Positions 18,618 through 26,954 of a stretch of DNA of 64,000 bases are shown piece after piece. The DNA is from CBDBKL01 sp965206675 (GTDB taxonomy: Bacteria; Bdellovibrionota; Bdellovibrionia; Bdellovibrionales; JAKFYE01). Positions within the stretch are counted from its first letter, which is position 1. Every line of letters starts with the position of its first letter. The notes under the pieces were generated by a model. That model worked only from the letters and a program-made list of their open reading frames with translations, was not told where the DNA came from and made no database searches. The stretch lies in NCBI GenBank assembly GCA_965206675.1, contig CBDBKL010000003.1, forward strand, positions 124,001-188,000, written 5' to 3'. The translations under genes were made by a program, and so were the position numbers.

Positions 18618-19325
18618 ATGTCGCTTCGTCAGAAAGAATTTTTCATTATTGCAGTCATAGTTGGTGCCGTTTTGCTCTTTAGAGGTTTTATTATGGAACC
18701 TTATCTTGTGCGTGATACCACTATGTCGCCAAATCTTTTACCGAGAGATCATATTTTTGTCTCGAAAATGTCTTATGGCTTTCGCCTTCCTTTAACGCAT
18801 ATATATCTGGCTTTATGGAATACTCCACAGGTTGGTGATGTTATTGCCTTTAAACATCCTGAGGATGAGAGAAAAATCTTAGTGCGACGAGTGCGTGGAG
18901 TCGGAGGAGATACCGTATATTATGAAAAAGAAGATTTATATTTGAATGGTGAACAGGCACAGAAAGTTGTTCCTTTTGATAACAATTGGCTTGAGCGTTA
19001 TGGGCATGAGTTGGAGACAGATCCTGATGGTATGTTGGTTTTTAATGAAGAAATTTTAAATACCAGGGCACTGGTATTGGTTGAGAAAGATTTTTTTTCT
19101 TTAGAAGTAGGTCCGCTTCGTGTTCCTGACCCTCAATTTTTTGTTATGGCGGATAACCGTTCGACAGGAAATGATAGTCGGTCTTGGGGCTATATATCTA
19201 TGGAAGATATTTTAGGAAAAGTGTCTTTTATATGGCTTTCCTGTAAGACTCCCCTTCCTGTGATAGGTGTGTTTTGTCACCCGGGACAATTTCGATGGGA
19301 GCGTTTATTTTTAAAAGTTTTGTGA
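18618..19325 (+). CDS. Signal peptidase I paralogue lacking the catalytic Ser-Lys dyad
   Basis: 235 residues with one N-terminal membrane helix (about 8-26) and the S26 peptidase fold. Aligned without gaps to the next gene, the nucleophile region reads RDTTMSPN where the active paralogue has PSSSMYPT, so the catalytic Ser is Thr35. The general-base Lys in the KRVIGVPGD motif is Arg90 (VRRVRGVGGD). The GDNR box is ADNR. Boxes that shape the fold (RDHIFVSK, DSRSWG) remain. It is probably inactive for normal signal-peptide cleavage; a partner or regulatory role is possible. In-frame starts at 18606 (TTG), 18609 and 18618 (ATG) exist; 18618 follows the lepA stop and is my choice. Confidence 0.85.
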   Translation: MSLRQKEFFIIAVIVGAVLLFRGFIMEPYLVRDTTMSPNLLPRDHIFVSKMSYGFRLPLTHIYLALWNTPQVGDVIAFKHPEDERKILVRRVRGVGGDTVYYEKEDLYLNGEQAQKVVPFDNNWLERYGHELETDPDGMLVFNEEILNTRALVLVEKDFFSLEVGPLRVPDPQFFVMADNRSTGNDSRSWGYISMEDILGKVSFIWLSCKTPLPVIGVFCHPGQFRWERLFLKVL

Positions 19326-19371
19326 TACAAATCTTGCCTTGGGTGCTATGAGGGATTAATCTTTGTAAATT

Positions 19372-20106
19372 ATGGGAAAGAGAGTAAATAAAAAAGGAAC
19401 ATGGTTTGATGGAATGGGGTCTTTTGGGCTAGCCATTCTTGTGGCTCTATCTATACGCTGGGCACTTTTAGAAGCCTACGTGATTCCGTCTAGCAGTATG
19501 TATCCGACACTGCTGATACATGATCATATATTTGTAAATAAATTGATCTATGGAGTTCGAGTTCCTTTTAAAAAAATTTGGCTGGCAGAATTTAATGATC
19601 CTCAAAGGGGTGAGGTTATTGTCTTCAGATACCCTGTAGATGAAAATAAATTTTTTATTAAAAGAGTCATTGGTGTCCCGGGTGATAGAATAAAATATCT
19701 AAACGGACAGCTCCATGTAAATGATGAAGAAATTGACAAAGGAGAGCCTATTGATATCAGTGGGATGAATCATCTTGAAGATGAAGATTTTCTGGTTGGC
19801 TCAAAGGCTATGATGGATCATTATAGTGAGCAGTTAGGTGAGCACACTTTTTCTATTCTTCTGCGTAAAGACACGTTTCATAGAGATATTATGGAAATAA
19901 AAGTTCCAGATCATCATTACTTTGTTATGGGAGATAATAGGGATGACTCAAGTGATAGTCGCACATGGGGTTTTGTTCCGATGGATAATGTTTTGGGTCG
20001 GGCGGCCTTTATTTGGTTGAGCTGTGATAAACCTCTTCCTCTAGTGAATATGCTCTGTAATCCGTTAACGTTGAGATTTTCTCGTTTTTTCAAGTTTGTC
20101 CATTAA
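19372..20106 (+). CDS. lepB: Signal peptidase I
   Basis: 244 residues. One N-terminal membrane segment (about 15-35), then IPSSSMYPTL with nucleophile Ser42, HDHIFVNK, IKRVIGVPGD with general-base Lys97, and GDNRDDSSDSRTWG: all S26 boxes are intact. Cleaves signal peptides of exported preproteins at the periplasmic face of the inner membrane. An insertion of about 45 residues (KGEPIDISGMNHLEDEDF and on) is shared in position with the degenerate paralogue upstream, so the two arose by tandem duplication. Confidence 0.95.
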   Translation: MGKRVNKKGTWFDGMGSFGLAILVALSIRWALLEAYVIPSSSMYPTLLIHDHIFVNKLIYGVRVPFKKIWLAEFNDPQRGEVIVFRYPVDENKFFIKRVIGVPGDRIKYLNGQLHVNDEEIDKGEPIDISGMNHLEDEDFLVGSKAMMDHYSEQLGEHTFSILLRKDTFHRDIMEIKVPDHHYFVMGDNRDDSSDSRTWGFVPMDNVLGRAAFIWLSCDKPLPLVNMLCNPLTLRFSRFFKFVH

Positions 20107-20518
20107 TCACTTCCTTCAGAGAAAATATAAAAAATAGACAATAAAGAAGGTGATTCTATCGTTATAGAACTGGAATCCGGAGAAGAGTTCCGCCTCAATT
20201 AATAGGAGAAAAACTCTCCCTGAAATTTTCAATGCACCTACCAAGGTCTAGAGAGAAAAATAAAAATAAAATTTTATATCAGTGTTTTTAAACTTGGAGC
20301 CATGAAAAATATTTTCCAATAACTGCTACTTAGAGCGATCTATATGGCGAGTCAAAACTTTGGTTATGCTGTTAAGAATCATTCAACTGATATACACATT
20401 TCTTAAATAAACCTTTATAATAAAATTATTCAAATGGAGCAAAAGCCCGAGTATCCAATAGCATCGGAATAAAGATCTCCAGATGAAAAAGATTTGGTTT
20501 GCTTAAGGAGAATAAACT
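20107..20518. other. 412-bp intergenic region
   Basis: AT-rich, with no ORF that has a start codon. A 22-codon stop-free stretch at about 20140-20204 ending SGEEFRLN has no start and may be a gene remnant. Several short GGAG/CTCC inverted repeats occur around 20180-20222. Separates the lep genes from the unknown gene at 20519, whose promoter should be here; I do not see a clear one. Confidence 0.4.
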
Positions 20519-21157
20519 GTGAAGTATGATAGATTGATAGAAAAATTAGCTAACTATTATACAGGCCAAGAATATGCCCTAGAGGTCAAAAGAGCCAAAA
20601 AAGATTTTTCATTGCGTATAGGACATATTGATAGAGGGGCAGAGCTCTATGATGAGCGAGCAGATCAGTTTCTAGATTGGTTTTTGTTTTCCAGGCATAT
20701 GAACGGAATGGACTACTCACCCATTGAAGATGCCCCAGTTAATAAGAAATTAAACCTTGATGAGAGTGAGCTTGAAGAATTAAAAAGTATCTCTCACTTT
20801 AGATATAGCTTGTTCCAGTTTTTAAAATTAAAAAAGCATGGAGCCCTTGTCCGAGATCTTTTTTCGGGAGAAAAAGTAATTATTAGTCACTCCGATATGC
20901 TTTGGGCATTTAGTGCAGATCAATTTTTTCAAGCCCGTATTATTCCTGATGGAGAATCCTATTGTCTTACAAGAGGGATTTGCTTTCACCCCATTGAAGT
21001 GAAGAAATTTATTTCTAGTGAAATAAAAAGAATGAAAGTGAAAAGCAAAGAAGATTGCGAAAACTTTCTCTTTCTTCTATTGAATCGCAGATACAAAATG
21101 GAGTTATACAAGCACCTTCAGCCAGAAACTATTTATTCTAGTGCCGAGAGAATATAA
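20519..21157 (+). CDS. Hypothetical protein
   Basis: 212 residues from a GTG with AAGGAG at 20503-20508. A soluble, mixed alpha/beta composition with no signal peptide or membrane helix; the C-terminal part ends in a charged helix (SSEIKRMKVKSKEDCENFLFLLLNRRYKMELYKHL). I do not recognise the family. It precedes the ABC transporter by 58 bp but a link is not shown. Confidence 0.7.
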   Translation: MKYDRLIEKLANYYTGQEYALEVKRAKKDFSLRIGHIDRGAELYDERADQFLDWFLFSRHMNGMDYSPIEDAPVNKKLNLDESELEELKSISHFRYSLFQFLKLKKHGALVRDLFSGEKVIISHSDMLWAFSADQFFQARIIPDGESYCLTRGICFHPIEVKKFISSEIKRMKVKSKEDCENFLFLLLNRRYKMELYKHLQPETIYSSAERI

Positions 21158-21215
21158 AAACACGTGAAAAGTCCTTTTTATTGTCATCATCAATTGATTC
21201 TTATACGATTTAGTC

Positions 21216-22085
21216 ATGAATATTTTAACTGTTAAAAATCTTAAAAAAGGATTTAAAAGGGATTTTTGGAAAAAAAGAATAGAAGTACTAAAAGGAGTGA
21301 GTTTCGAAATTGAACAAGGAAAACTCACTGGTTTTTTGGGAAGTAATGGCTCAGGTAAAACAACAACTATTAAAGCCTTGTTAGGTCTCATTTTTTCTGA
21401 CTCAGGAAGCGTTCATTTTTTTGACTCCCCCTTGTTAACAAAAGATATTCGCCGTCGCATTGGCTTTCTTCCCGAAAGACCCTGCTTTTATGAATATTTG
21501 ACGGGCGTTGAATTTTTAAAGTTTCATGCTCAGTTGACGGGGATGAGTGTCGATAAAGTTTTACAAGAGAGAATGGATGAGCTTTTTGAAATGGTCAATT
21601 TAACTCATTCAAAAGATAAAGCCTTAAAATCCTATTCAAAAGGAATGCTTCAGAGAATTGGTATTTTGCAAGCCTTGGTGCACGATCCTGATTTGATTAT
21701 CCTTGATGAACCTATGGCAGGATTAGATCCCGATGGTCGCTCAAAAATCAGTGAAGTTATGAAAGGGATCAGCGACTCGGGTAAAACAATATTTTTTTCA
21801 AGTCATCTGTTACACGATGTAGAACTCATTTGTGATAACCTTGTGATTATAGGAAAGACGGGCAAAGTTATTTATCAAGGCTCAATGAAGGCCTTTTTGG
21901 AGGAGCTGCAATCAGGATTTATTCTCTATTATTTTTATAACGGAAAAGAACATAAGGAAACATTTTCCAATTTACAAGATCTTCAAGGATGCATTGATAA
22001 AGTACGAGGGCAACAGGGAATTATTCTCAAAGTCATTCCTGAGCGGCCATCTTTGGAAAAGGCTTTTTTAAATATATCGGAATAA
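21216..22085 (+). CDS. ABC transporter ATP-binding protein (ABC-2 type exporter)
   Basis: 289 residues. Walker A GSNGSGKTTT, Q-loop LPERPCFYEYLTGVEF, signature SYSKGMLQRIGILQAL (with K replacing the second G), Walker B LIILDEPMAGLDPDG and switch His SSHLLHDVE are visible. The C-terminal 80 residues form the accessory domain usual in CcmA/NatA-type subunits. It would power the permease encoded 14 bp downstream. Substrate unknown. Confidence 0.9.
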   Translation: MNILTVKNLKKGFKRDFWKKRIEVLKGVSFEIEQGKLTGFLGSNGSGKTTTIKALLGLIFSDSGSVHFFDSPLLTKDIRRRIGFLPERPCFYEYLTGVEFLKFHAQLTGMSVDKVLQERMDELFEMVNLTHSKDKALKSYSKGMLQRIGILQALVHDPDLIILDEPMAGLDPDGRSKISEVMKGISDSGKTIFFSSHLLHDVELICDNLVIIGKTGKVIYQGSMKAFLEELQSGFILYYFYNGKEHKETFSNLQDLQGCIDKVRGQQGIILKVIPERPSLEKAFLNISE

Positions 22086-22099
22086 GTAAGGAAGTAAGA

Positions 22100-22870
22100 A
22101 TGACAAATGCCACTTTCCTAATAGCCAAGCATACTTTTAAGGAAATTATTAAGGATAGAATTTTATATGGGGTCATACTTTTTGCTATTTTATTGATTTC
22201 CCTCAGCGTGGCATTGGGGCAATTGAGCTTTGCAGAGCAAACAAGAATATCTATAGATTTTGGCCTCGCGGGAATTCATATTGGTATTGTTATTATTGCT
22301 CTGTTCGTCGGGGGAAGCTTAGTTTGGAAAGAGATTGACAAGCAAACCATTTTTACAATTTTAACCCGCCCCATATCTCGCCTTGAGTTTCTCATTGGAA
22401 AATACCTGGGATTGATAGCTGTTGTGGCAACACTTGTTGTAGCTCTCTCTATAGTGTTGTTTTTTGTGTGTTTGGGTTTACAATGGTCCTGGGACATAAA
22501 TTTTGTTTATGCTTTATATGGGATTGTTTTGGAGGCCCTTATCCTTGTCTCTTTAAGTGTACTTTTTGGTTGCTTGTCGAAGCCTGTTCTTAGTGTGTTG
22601 TGTACTTTAGGACTTTTCTTTGTTGGACACTGGGTCAGTGAAGTAGATTATTTTGCATCTCAGAGTGAATCTAGTATTGTTCAATATGTGGGGAAGGCAT
22701 TAAACTTTATGTTGCCAAATTTAGAGAGATTTAATTGGAAATCAATGGTGACGTATGGGGATGTTATTGAAATAGGTGTCGTTGGGAGTGCCACTTTATA
22801 TGCTTTAGGTTGGGTAATCGTTTTGTTTGCGATATCTTCGTTTGTTTTTGAAAGGAAAGATTTTATCTAA
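22100..22870 (+). CDS. ABC-2 type transporter permease
   Basis: 256 residues with about six membrane helices, starting with a cytoplasmic segment (IAKHTFKEIIKDRILYGVILFAI) typical of NatB/NosY-type permeases. GGSLVWKEIDKQTIFTILTRPISR is the ABC-2 hallmark around the first coupling helix. Forms an exporter with the upstream ATPase. Its stop overlaps the pilD start (TAATG), so the pair may be cotranscribed with pilus genes; a functional link is uncertain. Confidence 0.87.
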   Translation: MTNATFLIAKHTFKEIIKDRILYGVILFAILLISLSVALGQLSFAEQTRISIDFGLAGIHIGIVIIALFVGGSLVWKEIDKQTIFTILTRPISRLEFLIGKYLGLIAVVATLVVALSIVLFFVCLGLQWSWDINFVYALYGIVLEALILVSLSVLFGCLSKPVLSVLCTLGLFFVGHWVSEVDYFASQSESSIVQYVGKALNFMLPNLERFNWKSMVTYGDVIEIGVVGSATLYALGWVIVLFAISSFVFERKDFI

Positions 22871-23673
22871 TGACTCTTTTGGGAAATATTTATATCGATT
22901 GTGGGTTTATTCTAGGAATGGGAGCTATTTTAGGTAGTTTTGCTAACGTTGTTATATATAGATTGCCTGAGGGAAAGAGTGTTTTAGGGCCGGGAAGTCA
23001 CTGTAGAAAATGTAAAACACCAATAAAATGGTTTGATAATATTCCTATTTTTTCTTGGTTTTTTCTTAAGGGGAAATGCCGTACATGTTCGGAGAAAATT
23101 TCTTTTCGTTATCCTTTGGTAGAGATCATAATGGCAACTTTATTTTTGCTATGTTATCTTCAAGTAGGATTACAATGGGTTTTGATTGAGTATCTTATTT
23201 TTATTTTTGGATTAGTCGTTATTACCTTTATAGATATAGATCACTTTATTATTCCGGATACATTTAGTATTGGTGGCCTTTTAGTAGGATTAGTTGGTGC
23301 ATACCTCAATCCCGAAAGAGGCCTGTTGGAAGCCAGTTTAGGTGTGTTAATGGGTGGTGGATTTTTTTGGGCTATTGCGTGGATTTACTATATTGTTCGA
23401 AAGCAAGAGGGAATAGGAGGGGGAGATATTAAGCTATTGGCTTGGATTGGAGCCGTTTTGGGCTGGCCCTCTATTCCATTTATCATCGTTTCCTCCAGTC
23501 TGATTGGGGGAATTGCTGGATTATTGACCGCTTATAAGAAAAAATCAGGACTAAAGACCGTTATCCCCTATGGGCCTTATCTGGCTTTTGGTGCTGTTTT
23601 GTACCTTTTTGGGGGCTATCATTGGGGTTTTTGGTATTTAAGAATTTTCTTTCCATGGATGCAGTCTGATTGA
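22870..23673 (+). CDS. pilD: Prepilin peptidase / N-methyltransferase PilD
   Basis: 267 residues. An N-terminal methyltransferase-type domain with two CxxC zinc motifs (CRKCKTPIKW and CRTC), then about six membrane helices carrying the two catalytic Asp of the aspartyl peptidase: IDIDHFIIPD and the GGGDIKL motif. Cleaves and N-methylates type IV pilin and pseudopilin leader peptides in the inner membrane. Lies directly upstream of pilMNOPQ, with its stop codon inside the -35 of the candidate pilM promoter. Confidence 0.95.
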   Translation: MTLLGNIYIDCGFILGMGAILGSFANVVIYRLPEGKSVLGPGSHCRKCKTPIKWFDNIPIFSWFFLKGKCRTCSEKISFRYPLVEIIMATLFLLCYLQVGLQWVLIEYLIFIFGLVVITFIDIDHFIIPDTFSIGGLLVGLVGAYLNPERGLLEASLGVLMGGGFFWAIAWIYYIVRKQEGIGGGDIKLLAWIGAVLGWPSIPFIIVSSSLIGGIAGLLTAYKKKSGLKTVIPYGPYLAFGAVLYLFGGYHWGFWYLRIFFPWMQSD

Positions 23674-23699
23674 CATGTGATTGTCCCACAAGTTGTAAT
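23670..23699 (+). promoter_or_regulatory. Candidate sigma-70 promoter of pilMNOPQ
   Basis: TTGACA at 23670-23675, an 18-bp spacer and TGTAAT at 23694-23699, overlapping the pilD stop codon and 60 bp before pilM. Confidence 0.45.
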
Positions 23700-23736
23700 A
23701 ATAACTAGAGAAATAAATATTTAAGGGGGAACAAAG

Positions 23737-23790
23737 ATGGCTTCCCAGAAGGTTCATGGAAGATGTTATTTGGGGCACCAAAGGTCATAG
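23737..23790 (+). CDS. Possible short leader ORF overlapping the pilM start
   Basis: ATG at 23737 lies six bases after the strongest Shine-Dalgarno here (AAGGGGGA, 23723-23730) and opens a 17-codon ORF (MASQKVHGRCYLGHQRS) ending past the pilM start in another frame. pilM itself has only a weaker GGAAG before its ATG. Could be a coupling leader peptide or chance. Confidence 0.3.
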   Translation: MASQKVHGRCYLGHQRS

Positions 23791-24827
23791 GTCTAGATAT
23801 TGGAAATGCATCGATAAAATTAGCTGAGCTAGATGTTAGTAAAAAAAGTGCCAAGCTAATTTCATTTGGTGTTGTCCCAACTCCATCCGGGGTTGTGAAT
23901 GCACGTGGTGAACTATCAGACCCCTTGTTAGTATCACAAACTATTCAACAAGCTTTATCTCAAATTCAAACAAAAAGAAAAAGTGCAGTGGCCTCAGTGT
24001 GGGGTTCAACAGCTATGATAAAAAAAATCAGTATTCCCCAAAGCATGGAAGAAGAAAAATTATTAGCTGGGCAAGTAAGGTGGGAAGCAGAACAGTATAT
24101 TCCGTATGATATTAGCGAAATCAATATAGATTATCATGTGCTTCAAAATCAGGGTAAGAATCAAGATGTCACTGACGTCTTATTAGTTGCAGGACAAAAG
24201 AGTCACATATTTAGTTTTGCTGAGGCGATTGAGTCATCAGGGTTAGGTTGTTGCGCTCTTGATGTTGGCGGTTTAGCGATTGCAAATTGTTTTGAATTTA
24301 ATTATGGATTTGCCCCGGGTGAAGCGATTGCGGTTCTTGATGTAGGGGCCAGTATCACAAATCTTGTTATTGTAGATAATGCTGAAGTTGTTTTCTGTAG
24401 AGATATTCCCGTAGGAGGGGGTAGTTTTACGAATGAAATTCATCAACAGATGGGTTTAACTTTGGAAGAGGCTGAAGCATTAAAACTCACTATAGGGTCA
24501 GGTTCAGTTCCTCCAGATGTTAATAACATTGTACAATCAACATGCGAATATGTATGTGAAGAGATACATAGAAGTATAGATTTTTATAATACATCAATGA
24601 CAGATAATCGCTCTATTCAAAAAGTTTATATGACTGGAGGTGGGTCATTAACTCCTGGTTTAAGGGAATCACTTGGAAAAACATTTAATTTGACAGTTCA
24701 GGCGTTTAATCCTTTTCAATCCATTGGATTTGATTCAAAAAAACTTTCAACGGATTATGTTCAGCAGATTGCTCCTTTTGTTTCTCTTGCAATGGGCCTG
24801 GGTTTAAGAAAAATGGGGGACGCATGA
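23763..24827 (+). CDS. pilM: Type IV pilus assembly protein PilM
   Basis: 354 residues, normal length. Actin-like ATPase fold: phosphate-1 motif VIGLDIGNASIKLAEL at the N-terminus, phosphate-2 AVLDVGASITNLVIV, and the adenosine motif MTGGGSLTPGL. Cytoplasmic; binds the N-terminal tail of PilN and connects the PilNOP alignment complex to the motor. First gene of pilMNOPQ, overlapping pilN by 4 bp. Confidence 0.95.
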   Translation: MLFGAPKVIGLDIGNASIKLAELDVSKKSAKLISFGVVPTPSGVVNARGELSDPLLVSQTIQQALSQIQTKRKSAVASVWGSTAMIKKISIPQSMEEEKLLAGQVRWEAEQYIPYDISEINIDYHVLQNQGKNQDVTDVLLVAGQKSHIFSFAEAIESSGLGCCALDVGGLAIANCFEFNYGFAPGEAIAVLDVGASITNLVIVDNAEVVFCRDIPVGGGSFTNEIHQQMGLTLEEAEALKLTIGSGSVPPDVNNIVQSTCEYVCEEIHRSIDFYNTSMTDNRSIQKVYMTGGGSLTPGLRESLGKTFNLTVQAFNPFQSIGFDSKKLSTDYVQQIAPFVSLAMGLGLRKMGDA

Positions 24828-25492
24828 TACGTATTAATCTTTTAAAGGATCGTACAGCTCCATCCAGTCCTTCATCGCAAACAACAACGTTTGGGCAAAC
24901 AAAATCCTCCGGAACTCTTAGCGAAATTAGCGTATTGAAACAACGTACAATGAAGAAAGCGGCTGAAGGTATATCCTCTGTTGGTTCAGCGGCGATAACA
25001 ATTGTTAAAGTTATATTTTTGTTGGTTCCAACGGGAGCGTTATGGGGTTGGTCTTGGACCGTAGTGCATGGAAAAGAACTACAGGTGAAAAAGATAGATA
25101 AAGAAATAAATGTCTTGTTAGCAGAGAAACAGAAACTTCAACCTGAAGTAAAAGCCGCTGAGGCTTTCAAAGAGCAAAAGAAAACTCTCGGAGTGAAAAT
25201 AGAAGCCATTAAAGTACTGTCTCGAGAAAGACTAAGAAATGTCAGAGCTCTTGAGAAAGTTCAAAAAATTATACCTAATAAGGCGTGGTTAAATTCATTA
25301 TCTATTAAGGGTGAAAACATGGAAGTGCAGGGAATGGCGAGGGATCATAATGTTATTAGTGCTTTTATGGATGCTTTAAAAGATGACATAGATTTTAGAA
25401 ATCCAAAGCTTGTGAGCAGTCAATCACAGAGGGATATGAGAGGGACTGTTCAAGTTTTTAAAATTGAATGTATGTTTAGAGAGGAAACCTAA
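24824..25492 (+). CDS. pilN: Type IV pilus assembly protein PilN
   Basis: 222 residues. Starts MIRINLLKDR, the conserved INLL(P) peptide that docks into PilM. A Ser/Thr-rich linker of about 45 residues (longer than usual) precedes one membrane helix (about 60-80) and a periplasmic coiled coil plus ferredoxin-like domain (KIIPNKAWLNSLSI). Pairs with PilO. Overlaps pilM. Confidence 0.92.
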   Translation: MIRINLLKDRTAPSSPSSQTTTFGQTKSSGTLSEISVLKQRTMKKAAEGISSVGSAAITIVKVIFLLVPTGALWGWSWTVVHGKELQVKKIDKEINVLLAEKQKLQPEVKAAEAFKEQKKTLGVKIEAIKVLSRERLRNVRALEKVQKIIPNKAWLNSLSIKGENMEVQGMARDHNVISAFMDALKDDIDFRNPKLVSSQSQRDMRGTVQVFKIECMFREET

Positions 25493-25497
25493 GGCTT

Positions 25498-26115
25498 ATG
25501 ATATCAGATCAAAAGAATTCTTTTTCAGTTTTCATAGTGTTCGGTATTTTAGCGGCTATTGCCTACTACTTTACACTTTTTGACTTGGGAGAAGAGTTGG
25601 ATAGAAGTATCGAAAATAAAACAGGTGTTCTTGAGTCAGAAAAAAAAGCTGTAGAAGAAGCTAGAAAAGTTGCTAGTGATAGGCCAAGGTTTGAACGAGA
25701 AGCCAATAGAGTGAGTCGTCAACTACAGGCTGCAGTTAAGTTTTTACCAGCTACGCTGGAGTTTTCAAATGTGTTGAGCTTATTAAGCACTCATGCGGGA
25801 TTTGCTGGAATTCAAATAGGAGCTATAAATCCAGTGGGGGATGGAAATGGAATTGTATCTAAGAGTGGGTTTTATAGGGAGTTGCCTCATAATATTGTGT
25901 TAAGCGGGGAGTATCAAAAAATTGTTCAGTTTCTTTCTCTTATTTCAAATGCAAAAAGAATTTTGAAATTTCAGGATATGACATTAAGAAGTAGCGGAGT
26001 TGTAGATCAAAGACCCATCATTTCATTAGATGGAGTTTTGATTGCCTATCGTTATGTGGAGCCGAAGCCAGAAGAAAATGAAGAAGAAAACAAACAGGAA
26101 GAAGGGGCCGGCTGA
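25498..26115 (+). CDS. pilO: Type IV pilus assembly protein PilO
   Basis: 205 residues. One N-terminal membrane helix (about 10-27), a coiled coil (about 35-80), and a ferredoxin-like domain with YREL/IVLSGEYQKIVQFLSLISN near the middle. Inner-membrane partner of PilN. The C-terminus is a short acidic tail (PEENEEENKQEEGAG). Stop overlaps the pilP start (TGATGA). Confidence 0.92.
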   Translation: MISDQKNSFSVFIVFGILAAIAYYFTLFDLGEELDRSIENKTGVLESEKKAVEEARKVASDRPRFEREANRVSRQLQAAVKFLPATLEFSNVLSLLSTHAGFAGIQIGAINPVGDGNGIVSKSGFYRELPHNIVLSGEYQKIVQFLSLISNAKRILKFQDMTLRSSGVVDQRPIISLDGVLIAYRYVEPKPEENEEENKQEEGAG

Positions 26116-26933
26116 TGAGTTTAAAAAAATGGCCCTTTATTTTAGCTTATTCTCTTATGGGTGGAGTGAGCTTTGCTTTAGCTATGTACTTGAGTTCTAT
26201 GTTTACTCAGGAGATTCAAGCTCAGGACAATGCAAAAACAACTGAACAAAAAGAAGTTAAAAAAAAGAGCGAAAAGACTCCTGAAAAAACCACAGTAGAG
26301 CCACCGCCTCCAGAGTTAATAGCTGAGGATAAGGTAGAAGCTCAGAAAGAGGCTGTCAAAGAAGGTGTTAAGCAGGTTAAAAAAGTATTAGGAAAATCAG
26401 ATAAAGCAGATACGGCGAAAGTGACATCAAAACAAAAATCAGAAGAAGCCAAAAAAAAAGAGGGCTCAGAAAATGTTGTTAAAGAACAAGAGGGAGAAAG
26501 TGTTGCCCCAGATGAGGGAGTAGTTACCAAAACAGAAGATGAGCCTTCGGAAGAAAGTGAATTGGGTTTACTGGAGGGGATTATTGAAAATTATGAATAT
26601 AAAAGTCTTGAAGGTCGAGATCCCTTTAGAGAACCACGTGTTGATTTTGGTGAAGCTGTACCGTTAGGTCCTTTAGTGGGAGCCAGCCAGGTACTAGAGA
26701 GATATGAGTTGAATCAGTTAAGATTAACAGGGGTTATCTGGGGAGTGGATGATCCAAAGGCATTAGTTTTAGATCCAGTAGGTCAAACACATGTTGTAAA
26801 AAAAGGTCAAAGAATGGGGAAGAATAGAGGAAAAGTTGTCGAGATCAGGGAAGAAGAAATTATTATTATGGAAAGTTATAAAAACCAAGGGCGATATTCA
26901 TTTCAAACAAGAGTTATAAGGTTGAGTAATTAA
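26115..26933 (+). CDS. pilP: Type IV pilus assembly lipoprotein-like protein PilP
   Basis: 272 residues, longer than typical PilP (about 175). The N-terminus is a membrane segment (LAYSLMGGVSFALAMYLSSMF) without a lipobox Cys, so it looks membrane-anchored rather than lipidated. A Lys/Glu-rich low-complexity stalk of about 120 residues follows, then the PilP fold: GRDPFREP, LRLTGVIWG, PKALVLDPVGQTHVVKKGQRMG. Links PilNO to the secretin PilQ. Confidence 0.9.
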   Translation: MSLKKWPFILAYSLMGGVSFALAMYLSSMFTQEIQAQDNAKTTEQKEVKKKSEKTPEKTTVEPPPPELIAEDKVEAQKEAVKEGVKQVKKVLGKSDKADTAKVTSKQKSEEAKKKEGSENVVKEQEGESVAPDEGVVTKTEDEPSEESELGLLEGIIENYEYKSLEGRDPFREPRVDFGEAVPLGPLVGASQVLERYELNQLRLTGVIWGVDDPKALVLDPVGQTHVVKKGQRMGKNRGKVVEIREEEIIIMESYKNQGRYSFQTRVIRLSN

Positions 26934-26954
26934 AGCTATATAAGGGGTGGCAGT

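Noticed and set aside
18606..19325. TTG start at 18606 for the first LepB-like gene
   Set aside because: It would lengthen the overlap with lepA and offers no better ribosome site than the ATG at 18618.
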